Source of the DNA: Rhodospirillales bacterium
GTDB taxonomy: Bacteria > Pseudomonadota > Alphaproteobacteria > ATCC43930 > CGMCC-115725
Direction: 5' to 3'
Assembly: GCA_028288725.1 (NCBI GenBank)
Contig: JAQGIC010000136.1
Coordinates: forward strand, 28,086-92,085
Length of the DNA stretch: 64,000 nucleotides
Shown: piece by piece, positions 42,963 to 52,836 of the stretch
How positions within the stretch are numbered: the first letter of the stretch is position 1
Layout of the letters: the number at the start of each line of letters is the position of its first letter
Program-made: the position numbers and the translations under genes
The notes under the pieces: generated by a model
Told to the model about the DNA's origin: nothing
What the model saw: the letters and a program-made list of their open reading frames with translations, nothing else
The model's database searches: none

Positions 42963-44531
42963 ATGAACGCTGTCGATCTCGGTAATTTTATAGAATTTCT
43001 CGTTTTCGGCATCGGCATTATTTCCGGCATCATCGCTTTATTCTGCGTCTTCCTGCGGCTACAAACGAAGAAAATGCCGACGATCCTGTTCGGATCGAGC
43101 AGTTCCGTTTGGTTTCTGTCGGCGGGATTTCTTTCCAATCAATTGTTTACGACACTGCTGTTCCCGGATTCGATCGGGCGGTTGTCGCCTGGGCTTCAGG
43201 TCGGGGTCGGCGACATCTTCGTGTCGCTCGCCTGCCTGTTCCTCGCCTTCACGCTGAACGCGATCCTGAAGCGCTTCGTCTGGTACGGCAGCCTCAGTGA
43301 GGGAACCCAATCCCGCGTTCCCAACATCCTGATCGCGCTGATCCGGCTCGCCATCTATGCCGGCGCGCTGATGGTGATCTTCTCGCTGGTGTTCCATCGC
43401 GACGTCACGGCGATCGCCGCGACGTCGGGCGTGGTCGCGATCGTGCTGGGCTATTCCCTGCAGCCGACCTTGTCCGAGATCTTCGCCGGCCTGGCCTTGA
43501 ACCTGTCCCATGCGTTCAGGATCGGCGACAGCGTCCAGCATGACGGCGTCTGGGGCATTATCCAGGAGGCCAATTGGCGCTCGGTCAGCATGCGCACATA
43601 CGAAGGCACGCTCGTCGTCGTTCCGAACACCAAGATGGCCACGACCAGGCTGACCAATCTGGATCTGCCGAACCACAATATGCGGCACCATATCCGTTTC
43701 ATCGTCGATATCGATGTTCCGCCCGGCCGCGTGCAATCCGTGGCGCTCGCCGCGATGAATGCCTTGCCGCATGTCCTGAAGTCGCCGCCGGCGATGCTGC
43801 TGTTCAAGGACATGACGGATCAGGGCGTCGCTTATGAAGCGATCTTTTGGCATTTCAATCCGAACGTCTACATTCTGCGCCGCGATGAAGTCGGCGTGGC
43901 GCTCTGGTACGCCTTTCGCCGGGCCGGCATTCCCTTCTCCGTGCTGCGCCACAATCTGGCGACCCATGCCGACGCGCGCCCGAACGTACCGCCGTTCGAC
44001 GTGAACCAATATCGCCGGCGGCTCAGCGAAGTCCTGCACCAGTCGCCGCTGTTCCAGTGCTTCCAGGACGATGCCATCGAACAGCTGGTCGAGCACCATC
44101 GGCAGCTGGTCTATGGCCCGATGGAGATGGTCGTCCGCCAGGACGATGCCGGCACCTCGATGTTCGTCATCCTGGACGGCGCCGTGACGGTGCTGCACGA
44201 GACCGCGGACGGGAGCGAGCGTGAGGTCGCGACGCTCGGGACCGGCGAGAGCTTCGGCCATATGTCGCTGATGACGGGTGCCACGCGCAGCGCCACCGTC
44301 CGCGCGGTCGGACATCTCGTGCTGGCCGAGATCGAAAAGGATGCGATCGGCGCATTGCTGGGGGCCAATCCCGCCGCGGTGGAAATCATCGCTCAGGAAA
44401 TCATGCGCCTCGATGCCGCCAATATGCGGCTGAGGGAACTCGAGCAGGCCGCCTCGACCGAGGGCGGGCAGCCGGGACCGCTCGGCAGCATCGCCAAACT
44501 GATGCGCGGCTTCTTCCTGTTGGGCGGTTAG
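42963..44531 (+). CDS. MscS-family channel with C-terminal cyclic-nucleotide-binding domain
   Basis: 522 residues. Four N-terminal membrane segments (about 10-30, 40-65, 75-100, 120-145), then the MscS pore helix/beta domain (TSGVVAIVLGYSLQPTLSEIFAGL, then DGVWGIIQEANWRSVSMRT and VVPNTKM). Residues ~360-480 form a cNMP-binding domain with the cassette FGHMSLMTGATRSATV; the Glu that normally contacts the ribose is His, while the phosphate-binding Arg is kept. Proteins of this build are known as bacterial cyclic-nucleotide-gated channels. Ligand and gating are inferred. Confidence 0.92.
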   Translation: MNAVDLGNFIEFLVFGIGIISGIIALFCVFLRLQTKKMPTILFGSSSSVWFLSAGFLSNQLFTTLLFPDSIGRLSPGLQVGVGDIFVSLACLFLAFTLNAILKRFVWYGSLSEGTQSRVPNILIALIRLAIYAGALMVIFSLVFHRDVTAIAATSGVVAIVLGYSLQPTLSEIFAGLALNLSHAFRIGDSVQHDGVWGIIQEANWRSVSMRTYEGTLVVVPNTKMATTRLTNLDLPNHNMRHHIRFIVDIDVPPGRVQSVALAAMNALPHVLKSPPAMLLFKDMTDQGVAYEAIFWHFNPNVYILRRDEVGVALWYAFRRAGIPFSVLRHNLATHADARPNVPPFDVNQYRRRLSEVLHQSPLFQCFQDDAIEQLVEHHRQLVYGPMEMVVRQDDAGTSMFVILDGAVTVLHETADGSEREVATLGTGESFGHMSLMTGATRSATVRAVGHLVLAEIEKDAIGALLGANPAAVEIIAQEIMRLDAANMRLRELEQAASTEGGQPGPLGSIAKLMRGFFLLGG

Positions 44532-44553
44532 GGCCGCCGACCGTCGACCGCGG

Positions 44554-46143
44554 TTACCGGAGTTTCGCCAATCTCTGCCGGATCGATTTCCGCTCGTCGC
44601 CGTCCGGCAGACGAGCGGCCAGACGGGTCCAATAGGTCCGCGCCCGGTGGGCGTCGCCGCGCTGCTCGGCGGCCAGACCCAGATACCAGAGCGCATCCGG
44701 CTGATCGGCGTCGATCGCGTTGATCTGGGTCATGATCTCGACGAATTCGGGCGGCAGCTTCTCGTTCTGAATCGCCTTGGACAAGCCGTCGGAATAGGCG
44801 ACCAACAGCGCCTCGGTGCCCGGCAGCTTCTGGTTGGCCCGCTTCAGCGTCGCCATCGCGTCCGGCTCGCGACCGAGACCGCGATAGGTCCGCGCCAGAT
44901 CGAGCCAGCCTTGGACATCGCTGGGCTGGGTCTCAAGGCGTGCCGCGAGGGTCCGGGCCTTGGCTTCGAGCGGGTTGCCGGTCGGCGCTGCCGGGGCTGC
45001 GGCGAGCGGAGCGGCCGCGACGGGTCCGCTGCCGGCGGCATGGGCGCGGGCGTCGGCTGCCTTGTCTTTTTCCCCCAACACGTCGTAGGCGGTCGCGAGG
45101 CGCGCCCAGCCGGCCGTGTCCGACGAATCGGCCTCCAGCCGGGCGGCCAGGCCGGCGACCATGCCCCGGATCATGGTCTCGCGGTCGCCGGGCGCCATCT
45201 GCGCCGCGGCCGCCATCTGATCGGCCGAGGGTCCGCGCGGGGCGGCGGCTGGGGGCGGGACCGGCAGGGCCGGTGCCGTCGCCGTCTGGACGGGCGCGGT
45301 GCCGGCATCATGGATGCCCAATTCGTCGAGCGCATCGACGACCATGGACCGCCAGTTGGCATCGGCCGGCGCGTCGGCCAGCAGCTTTTGCAGCCGATCG
45401 ATGGCCTCGTCGTTCCGACCGGCCTGGGCCGACTGGGCGGCGAGATAGAAACGCGCCCGCGGATCGTCGCCGGCCTGTTTGAATTCCGCCGCGGCGGCCT
45501 CGGTCACCATGCCTTCGGCGCCGAGCGCCAGCGTCTCGCCTCGCTGGGCGTGCAGGCTCGGCTCGTTCGGTACGAGCGCGATCGCCTTGGCGAAGGCGTC
45601 GGCCGCGTCGCCATAGCGATCGAGCGCCGCATAGGTCCGGCCGAGCAGGACCCAGCCGTTGGCGTCCTGGGGATCGCGGGCCAGCCGTTCGGCCAGTTGG
45701 GTGGCGGAAACCGCCAGTTGGGCGCTGGTATGCGGCGATGCCGGCTCACCGCCGGCCGCCATTGCCGGCTGCGGTGCGAGCGCGGTCGGCTGGCCCAGCG
45801 TCAAATAGAGCGACAGGGTTGCGACCGGCACGACCAGCGCCAGACCGGCGATGGCGGCGCGGCGCCCGCGCCGGGTCGTCTCGACCGGGGTTGTCGCCGC
45901 CGCCTGGGCCTCGAACCGCAGGGCGCGCCGCGCGATCTCCGCCCGCGCGTCCTCGGCCGCGGCCTCATCCAGCAGGCCGGCGGCCAGATCCGCCGCGATT
46001 TCCGACTGCTGGCGCTGATAGACGGCAAGATCGGGCGAGGGGCCCTGCAGGGCGACCGAGCGTCGAAGGAACGGCCGCATCAGGCCGGCGAGCGAGCCGA
46101 TCAGCAGCACGGCGAGCAAGCACCAGAAAACGGCGGTCATCAT
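44554..46143 (-). CDS. ccmI: Cytochrome c maturation protein CcmI (NrfG-like TPR)
   Basis: 529 residues. Two N-terminal membrane helices (about 5-22 and ~100-122) flank a cytoplasmic loop with a heptad-like segment. The long periplasmic part carries TPR repeats (AERLARDPQDANGWVLLGRT, ARTLAARLETQPSDVQGWLD). CcmI presents apocytochrome c to the CcmF/CcmH heme lyase. ATG overlaps the ccmH stop (ATGA). Last gene of ccmF-ccmH-ccmI. Confidence 0.9.
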   Translation of the reverse strand: MMTAVFWCLLAVLLIGSLAGLMRPFLRRSVALQGPSPDLAVYQRQQSEIAADLAAGLLDEAAAEDARAEIARRALRFEAQAAATTPVETTRRGRRAAIAGLALVVPVATLSLYLTLGQPTALAPQPAMAAGGEPASPHTSAQLAVSATQLAERLARDPQDANGWVLLGRTYAALDRYGDAADAFAKAIALVPNEPSLHAQRGETLALGAEGMVTEAAAAEFKQAGDDPRARFYLAAQSAQAGRNDEAIDRLQKLLADAPADANWRSMVVDALDELGIHDAGTAPVQTATAPALPVPPPAAAPRGPSADQMAAAAQMAPGDRETMIRGMVAGLAARLEADSSDTAGWARLATAYDVLGEKDKAADARAHAAGSGPVAAAPLAAAPAAPTGNPLEAKARTLAARLETQPSDVQGWLDLARTYRGLGREPDAMATLKRANQKLPGTEALLVAYSDGLSKAIQNEKLPPEFVEIMTQINAIDADQPDALWYLGLAAEQRGDAHRARTYWTRLAARLPDGDERKSIRQRLAKLR

Positions 46144-46610
46144 TGTCCTTCGAGCAACTGCTGGGCCCGGAGCCGCTCGTCGGCGGACAGCGGCATGGCC
46201 TGCGGCCGGATGCGCCGGTGCCTCAACCGCCAACCGACCATGCCGGCCGCGAGGATCAGCAGGCCCGGCGGCGTGAACCACAGCAGATAGGTGAGCGGTT
46301 CCACCCGCGGCTTCAGCAAAATGAACTCGCCGTAGCGCGCCGTCATATAGGCGAGCGCCTGGGCGTCCGTATCGCCGGCCGACAGGCGTTCGCGCAGGAT
46401 GACCCGCAGATCATGGGCCAGGCTGGCGGTCGATTCGTCGATCGAGGTGTTGAGGCAGACCATGCAGCGCAACTCCGCGCCCAGCGTGCGGGCGCGGGCC
46501 TCCAACGCCGGATCGGCCAGGCGTTCCTGCGGCTCGACCGCATGGGCCGGCAGCGCGGACATCAGCGCCAGCATCAGGCCGAGGATCCAGGGGCGGGCAG
46601 TGCTGCTCAT
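46140..46610 (-). CDS. ccmH: Cytochrome c maturation protein CcmH (NrfF-like)
   Basis: 156 residues with a signal peptide (ending near PAHA), the redox motif LRCMVCLNTSIDES (consensus LRCxxC, reducing apocytochrome cysteines), and one C-terminal membrane helix (about 103-124, LLWFTPPGLLILAAGMVGW). Start and stop overlap both neighbours by ATGA, so translation is coupled. In a standard ccm operon ccmG/dsbE would sit before this gene; here it does not. Confidence 0.93.
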   Translation of the reverse strand: MSSTARPWILGLMLALMSALPAHAVEPQERLADPALEARARTLGAELRCMVCLNTSIDESTASLAHDLRVILRERLSAGDTDAQALAYMTARYGEFILLKPRVEPLTYLLWFTPPGLLILAAGMVGWRLRHRRIRPQAMPLSADERLRAQQLLEGQ

Positions 46611-48580
46611 GGCTTCACCGTCGCAGGATCGGTCGCCGGGACCGTCCGGCGCGCGACCCTGCGCTCGACGAGCGCGATCATGCCGCCCAGTGCCGCCAGG
46701 ATCGCGCCGAACCAGATCCAGGGCACCAGCGGATTGAAATAGAGCCGCACGACCCAGCCGCCCTTGGTATCGGGATCGCCGAGCGCGGCATAGAAATCGG
46801 CGAAGCCATTGGTCGAAATGGCGGTGTTCGTCGTCTGGCTGCCGGCAACCGGGTAGAACCGGCGCTCGGGCGCCATGCTCCGGATCGTGCCGTCGGGCCC
46901 GGTCAGCTGCAGGCGCGCCCGCTGCCATTGGAAATTGTCGGTCTGGCCCTCGGTCACCTCCATGAGCGTGACCGTGCGGCCGGCGAAGGCGAGCGACTGG
47001 CCCGGCACCATGACCTCGAGCGATTCCTCGCGCCAGGCGGTCGAGACCGCGATGCCGGCGACCAGGATGCCGACGCCGAAATGGGCGAGCGAGCCGCCGA
47101 TCAGCCGGCGCGGCAGCTGCCGCAGCCGGCGCAGGCCGGCGATCATGCCGCCGTCGCGGAACCGGCAGCGCCAGGCGACGTCGGTCAGCACGCCGACGAC
47201 GGCCCAGGCGGCGAGCGCCAGCCCCCCATAGGCGAAGATCGGCGCCAGGGGGGCGACGGCAAGGGCCGCCAGCGGAACGATCACCGCGGCGACGGCCGCC
47301 GGGATCAGCCGGCGCAGCGTGGCACCGAGGTCGCCCCGCCGCCAGGACATCATCGGTGCCAGGACCATCATCGCCACGGCGGGCGCCATGATCGGCAGGA
47401 AGGTCGCATTGAAGAATTGCGGGCCGACGGAGAGCCGGGCACCGGTCGCGATTTCGGCGAACAGCGGATAGAAGGTGCCGAGGAAGACGGTCGCCATGCC
47501 GATCGAGAACAGCAGGTTGTTCACCACCAGCGCGCCCTCGCGGCTGACCGGATCGAACCCGGTCCCCGGCAGCAGCCGGGGCACGCGCCAGGCATAGAGC
47601 GCGAGCGCCGCGCCGATGATCAGCACCAGCAGCAGCAGCACGAACTCGCCGCGCGCCGGATCGAGCGCGAAGGCATGGACCGAGGTCAAGACGCCGGAGC
47701 GCACCAGGAACGTGCCGACCAGGCTCATGCCGAAGGTCAGGATGGCGAGCAGGATGGTCCAGCGCGTCATGCCCTCGCGCTTTTCCAGCACGGCGACCGA
47801 ATGCAGCAGCGCCGTGCCGAGCAGCCAGGGCATGAAGGACGCGTTCTCGACCGGATCCCAAACCCACCAGCCGCCCCAACCCAGCACGTAATAGGCCCAC
47901 CAGCTGCCCATCGCGATGCCGATGGTCAGGCCACACCAGGCGAGCAGGGCCCAGCGCCGGACCCAGCGCGCCCAGGCGGCGTCGATCCGGCCCTCCAGCA
48001 GGACCGCGATCGCGAAGGAATAGGTGATGGAGAATCCGACATAGCCGAAATAGAGGAACGGCGGGTGGAACGCCAGACCCGGATCCTGCAGCAGCGGATT
48101 GAGATCGTTGCCGTCGGCCGGCGGCGGAAAGATCCGCAGGAACGGGTTGGAGGTCAGCACGACGAACAGCAGCAGACCGAAGCCCAGCAGGCCCTGTACC
48201 GCCAGCACCCGCGCCCGCAAGCTCGCCGGCAATTCGCGGCCGAGGGCGGCCACCAGCGCGCCATAGAGGCCGAGCATGAAGACCCAGAGCAGCATCGAGC
48301 CTTCGTGGCTGCCCCAGACGCCGCTGATCTTGTAGAGCATCGGCTTGGCCGTATGGGAATTCTGCACCACGTTCAGGACCGAGAAGTCGGACGTGACATG
48401 CAGATACATGAAGCTGCCGAAGGCGGCGGCCAGCGCCGCGAACTGGACCAGGGCCGCATGGCGCGCGAAATCGATCGCGGCCGCGTCGCGCCGGGCGGTC
48501 CCGATCAGCGGCACGACGCCCTGCAACGCCGAGACCACCAGCGCCAGGATCAGCGAGAAATGACCGAATTCAGCGATCAT
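46607..48580 (-). CDS. ccmF: Cytochrome c heme lyase subunit CcmF (NrfE-like)
   Basis: 657 residues from the ATG at 48578-48580, with about 15 membrane helices. The WWD heme-handling signature WGGWWVWDPVENASFMPWL is at about residues 226-244, with conserved flanking histidines. CcmF attaches heme to CXXCH cysteines in the periplasm. It is directly followed by ccmH, without ccmG, as in the nrfEFG set. The nearest multiheme cytochromes are the 25-heme operon 6 kb away. Confidence 0.93.
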   Translation of the reverse strand: MIAEFGHFSLILALVVSALQGVVPLIGTARRDAAAIDFARHAALVQFAALAAAFGSFMYLHVTSDFSVLNVVQNSHTAKPMLYKISGVWGSHEGSMLLWVFMLGLYGALVAALGRELPASLRARVLAVQGLLGFGLLLFVVLTSNPFLRIFPPPADGNDLNPLLQDPGLAFHPPFLYFGYVGFSITYSFAIAVLLEGRIDAAWARWVRRWALLAWCGLTIGIAMGSWWAYYVLGWGGWWVWDPVENASFMPWLLGTALLHSVAVLEKREGMTRWTILLAILTFGMSLVGTFLVRSGVLTSVHAFALDPARGEFVLLLLVLIIGAALALYAWRVPRLLPGTGFDPVSREGALVVNNLLFSIGMATVFLGTFYPLFAEIATGARLSVGPQFFNATFLPIMAPAVAMMVLAPMMSWRRGDLGATLRRLIPAAVAAVIVPLAALAVAPLAPIFAYGGLALAAWAVVGVLTDVAWRCRFRDGGMIAGLRRLRQLPRRLIGGSLAHFGVGILVAGIAVSTAWREESLEVMVPGQSLAFAGRTVTLMEVTEGQTDNFQWQRARLQLTGPDGTIRSMAPERRFYPVAGSQTTNTAISTNGFADFYAALGDPDTKGGWVVRLYFNPLVPWIWFGAILAALGGMIALVERRVARRTVPATDPATVKP

Positions 48581-48942
48581 GGGACATGCCTCTCCCGCCA
48601 CGTCCGAGAAGGAGAGCCGGCGATGTTTTGAGCGGATGGGTCGTCATTTTTTATGAAAATACTCGCGCAAGACGGAGCCGTGACGATCGAAATCCGCTAT
48701 GGCCGCCGAGCGGCCGGAAATCGCATGTCCCGCCTTGAGATTTACCGCGAATACATCAGGCGAGGAAAGGCCCTTTGCGGTTTCCCCAACCGAATACAAA
48801 GTCCCCGTGGCGGCAAACAGGCGTTCGACAAAAATGTCAATTGCGAGCCTTTGGCAATGCCCGTGATCGGGTGCGATCTTGTGCGCGTTGACATGCGCAT
48901 GATGCATCCCATATTCTTCGTGCACAAGTATGGAGATCCAGG
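48581..48942. other. Intergenic region between ccmF and ccdAB
   Basis: 362 bp, clearly less GC-rich than the surroundings, bounded by divergent genes. It holds the ccmF ribosome site (GGGAGAGG near 48590) and the ccdAB promoter (48888-48917). Open frames on both strands (for example 48644-48925 minus) lack a recognisable family and I do not call them. The base composition change suggests that ccdAB and this flank were acquired together. Confidence 0.55.
48888..48917 (+). promoter_or_regulatory. ccdAB promoter with flanking inverted repeat
   Basis: TTGACA (48888-48893), 18-bp spacer, TATTCT (48912-48917), 25 bp before the ccdA ATG. An inverted repeat CTTGTGC (48878-48884) / GCACAAG (48922-48928) brackets it. 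CcdA-CcdB complexes autorepress by binding the promoter, so this is a plausible operator. Confidence 0.6.
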
Positions 48943-49191
48943 ATGCCGACCAATCGATATCAACTTGATGGTCCTAAGAAGGCAGCCAATCTCTCGCTTA
49001 ACGAAGAGTTGCTCGTCGAAGCGAAGGCGCGTGGGATCAACCTGTCCAAAGCTGCGGAACGGGGGCTATCCGAGGTAATTGCCGAGCATCAGGCCGCCGA
49101 GTGGCTCGCCGAGAATAAGGCAGCCCTCGAAAGCTCAAATGAGTACGTAGAGAAACATGGTCTGCCGCTCGCCCGTTACAGGCAGTTCTGA
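48943..49191 (+). CDS. ccdA: CcdA-type antitoxin
   Basis: 82 residues. The N-terminal half (ANLSLNEELLVEAKARGINL) is the ribbon-helix-helix DNA-binding part; the C-terminal AAEWLAENKAALESSNEYVE matches the CcdB-binding tail of CcdA. The stop TGA is directly followed by the toxin ATG. It neutralises CcdB and autoregulates the pair. Confidence 0.93.
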   Translation: MPTNRYQLDGPKKAANLSLNEELLVEAKARGINLSKAAERGLSEVIAEHQAAEWLAENKAALESSNEYVEKHGLPLARYRQF

Positions 49192-49491
49192 ATGGCGCGG
49201 TTTGACGTCTATCGCAATCCAGATGGTGCCGGATATCTTTTGAACATCCAGGCCGATCTGCTGAGCCACTTGAATACGCGGGCCGTAGTGCCGCTTCTCC
49301 CGCCAGACAGAGCGCCAAAACCGGCGAGACGGCTCAATCCCGAGTTCGAAATCGGCGGCGAAAACATCGTCATGGTTACGCAGTTTATCGCAGCGGTTCC
49401 GACATCGGATTTACCGGTCACGATTACAAATCTCGCACATCGAAGCAATGAGATCGTCAATGCATTGGATATGTTGATTTCGGGCTTCTAG
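49192..49491 (+). CDS. ccdB: CcdB-type gyrase-poisoning toxin
   Basis: 99 residues, family length. Begins MARFDVYRNPDGAGYLLNIQ and includes LNTRAVVPLLPPDRAP and the C-terminal EIVNALDMLISGF; in CcdB the last Trp-Gly-Ile residues contact GyrA, and here the ending is SGF, a common variant. Coupled to ccdA without a gap. Chromosomal copies often act as integration or addiction modules. Confidence 0.93.
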   Translation: MARFDVYRNPDGAGYLLNIQADLLSHLNTRAVVPLLPPDRAPKPARRLNPEFEIGGENIVMVTQFIAAVPTSDLPVTITNLAHRSNEIVNALDMLISGF

Positions 49492-49605
49492 AGACAACCT
49501 CTGGACATCGGGGCCGGGTAAGTCGAGTTTCAGGATCGAACCTCTTCGGCCACGCCAACATGTTTTTGCAACGCCGAGGCCGTTTCTAACGCGCGGAGCA
49601 GCGGC

Positions 49606-49845
49606 TCAGCCGGTTCCTGCATCCAGCGCCAAAGCGGTGGCCAAGTCGGCGGGCTCGATCGCCACGGCGGCCCGGTGCGGCAGCAGGATCACGGTCGCGA
49701 CACGCTGCCAGACCGGAAACGAGACGCTTTGCAGCAACTCCTCCTCCGCCTCGACGACATAAGTGCCGGGCGGCTGCAGGTCCTCGACGCCGGGCAGCCG
49801 AAAGGCCCGGGTGAAGGTGACCCGCGTGCTGGTGGTTCGGTTCAT
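49606..49845 (-). CDS. Hypothetical 79-residue protein downstream of groEL
   Basis: Begins MNRTTSTRVTFTRAFRLPGV, with AGGAG 6 bases before ATG. Predicted small beta-rich domain (LQPPGTYVVEAEEELLQSVS), no membrane segment or cysteine. Same strand as groESL, 56 bp after groEL, separated by a strong hairpin. It resembles small conserved hypothetical proteins encoded with chaperonins or stress genes, but I do not recognise the family. Confidence 0.6.
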   Translation of the reverse strand: MNRTTSTRVTFTRAFRLPGVEDLQPPGTYVVEAEEELLQSVSFPVWQRVATVILLPHRAAVAIEPADLATALALDAGTG

Positions 49846-49859
49846 GACGGCTCCTGGTG

Positions 49860-49885
49860 CCGGACGGGGCGCGCGCCCCGTCCGG
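49860..49885 (-). terminator. Hairpin between groEL and the small downstream gene
   Basis: Perfect 11-bp stem CCGGACGGGGC (49860-49870) / GCCCCGTCCGG (49875-49885), loop GCGC, 17 bp after the groEL stop. Located just upstream of the next gene's ribosome site, so it would lower expression of that gene. Confidence 0.7.
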
Positions 49886-49901
49886 GTCGGATAGGAGGGC
49901 T

Positions 49902-51542
<1,641 letters not shown>

Positions 51543-51545
51543 TCA

Positions 51546-51660
51546 TAGAGCGCGATGACATCAGGCCGACCGGCCTGCCGTCGGAATCGCCCTCCAAATT
51601 TTAAGATCAGAGACTGATTCACCGATCAAACCCGAACGGGTTTGCTCGGATCAGGCTCTA
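51546..51660. repeat. Palindromic repeat copy D, between groES and groEL (reverse orientation)
   Basis: Contains AGAGACTGATTCACCGATCA and the hairpin GATCAAACCCG/CGGGTTTG...GATC, ending CGGATCAGGCTCTA. It is the most diverged full-length copy (left hairpin ACATCAGGCCGACCGGCCTG). It lies inside the groESL transcription unit, 5-6 bp from the groES stop. Confidence 0.8.
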
Positions 51661-51665
51661 TGCGT

Positions 51666-51980
51666 TCAAGCGGCTTTGACGAGGGGCGGGGCGCCCTCGA
51701 TCACGCCCAGCAGGTCGGCCTCTTTCATGATCAGCAGCTCTTCGCCGTCGATCTTGATTTCGGTGCCGGACCATTTGCCGAACAGCACGCGGTCGCCGGC
51801 CTCGACGGCCAGGGCGACGATGATGCCCTGTTCATTGCGGGCACCGGCGCCGACGGCGATGATCTCGCCCTCCATCGGCTTTTCCTGGACCGTGTCCGGG
51901 ATGATGATGCCGCCGGCGGATTTCTCGAGCGGCGTGATGCGGCGAACCACGACGCGATCGTGGAGAGGACGGAATTTCAT
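51666..51980 (-). CDS. groS: Co-chaperonin GroES
   Basis: 104 residues from [12 protein letters not shown] (ATG 51978-51980); a longer frame to 52073 is rejected because GroES starts here. GroES signatures: [20 protein letters not shown], the mobile loop, and [20 protein letters not shown]. It caps the GroEL cavity. Upstream of groEL in the same direction, as usual, but the 135-bp gap carries repeat copy D. Confidence 0.97.
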   Translation of the reverse strand: MKFRPLHDRVVVRRITPLEKSAGGIIIPDTVQEKPMEGEIIAVGAGARNEQGIIVALAVEAGDRVLFGKWSGTEIKIDGEELLIMKEADLLGVIEGAPPLVKAA

Positions 51981-52115
51981 AAGGCTGGGCTCCAACGGGA
52001 GCCGGCGTGAGCGGCCGGTATCGGGCCGCTTCGGAAGTCGGTCTGTTTCACGCTCGGCCCCGAGCAGCATCATAGAGCCGTGGCGTCGTGGCGGGGTAGG
52101 TTCGGAAACTACTTA

Positions 52116-52162
52116 GAGCGCCTGTCGTTCGAATGGATCGTTCGAACGACAGGAAATCGCTC
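52116..52162. repeat. Second palindrome type upstream of groES
   Basis: Perfect 13-bp stem CCTGTCGTTCGAA (52121-52133) / TTCGAACGACAGG (52141-52153), loop 7, with GAGCG (52116-52120) and CGCTC (52158-52162) as outer arms. It shares the GAGCG/CGCTC ends of the main repeat family but has a different stem, so it is a related subfamily, 20 bp from copy E. Confidence 0.7.
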
Positions 52163-52181
52163 CAGATCAATGGCCGGTGGC

Positions 52182-52294
52182 TAGAGCCTGATCCGATCAA
52201 ACCAACTCGGTTTGATCGGTGAATCAGTCTCTAAATATTTGATTTAGAGCGCGATGATATGAGGCCGAGCAGGCCTCATATCATCGCGCTCTAG
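52182..52294. repeat. Palindromic repeat copy E (full length, best consensus)
   Basis: 113 bp. Hairpin 1: GATCAAACC/GGTTTGATC type stem; core GTGAATCAGTCTCTAAATAT; hairpin 2: GATGATATGAGGCC / GGCCTCATATCATC, perfect 14-bp stem. Ends GCGCTCTAG, whose CTA is the stop codon of the doxX-like gene on the minus strand. Confidence 0.9.
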
Positions 52295-52722
52295 TCGCGG
52301 CCGCGCGCCATCGCCTGCACCGAATAGGCCCCGGGCCCGAACGCGGCGATCAGCGCGAAGCCGCCGATGATGCCCAGGTTCTTCAGGAAATTGAGCGTCT
52401 GCGGCACGACGGCCGCCTCGGACGCCGCCCAGAATTGATGGAACATCAGCGTCGCGGCGATGACATAGAGGATCATCACGACCGCCGTCAGCCGCGGCCA
52501 GAGCCCGATCAGGAACAGCGTGACGACGCCCAATTCGACCGCGACCGCGCCCGACAGCAGCACGGTCCCCAGCATCCCGTCGCCACCCGGCAGCTTTGTC
52601 GCGGTCGCCGCGAAATTCGTGACCTTGAGGATTCCGCTGTAATAAAACAGCGGCACGAGCAGGATGCGTGCCAGCAGCAGGGCCTTGTTCTGGAACGAGA
52701 CGGCGTCGCTGTCCTTGGACAT
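52291..52722 (-). CDS. DoxX-family membrane protein
   Basis: 143 residues with four membrane helices (about 15-32, 52-72, 77-96, 112-130). Characteristic N-terminal LLLARILLVPLFYYSGILKV. DoxX proteins are inner-membrane components of redox or detoxification systems of poorly defined function. It follows the decarboxylase gene on the same strand (114-bp gap) and may share its promoter. Confidence 0.88.
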   Translation of the reverse strand: MSKDSDAVSFQNKALLLARILLVPLFYYSGILKVTNFAATATKLPGGDGMLGTVLLSGAVAVELGVVTLFLIGLWPRLTAVVMILYVIAATLMFHQFWAASEAAVVPQTLNFLKNLGIIGGFALIAAFGPGAYSVQAMARGRD

Positions 52723-52836
52723 GTGAAATTTCCCCTGTCGCCCGGATTTGTTTTTCGGTGCGTTTTTGCCCGATGGCTTCTCGCCGGGTCTGTCGATTTT
52801 TCTACACTGAAGACGGCGCCGGAATCCAGCTGTCCC

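Noticed and set aside
48644..48925. 93-codon minus-strand ORF between ccmF and ccdA
   Set aside because: No recognisable domain or ribosome site, and it overlaps the ccdAB promoter.
51981..52115. CIRCE (HrcA) element upstream of groES
   Set aside because: No TTAGCACTC-N9-GAGTGCTAA or near match on either strand.
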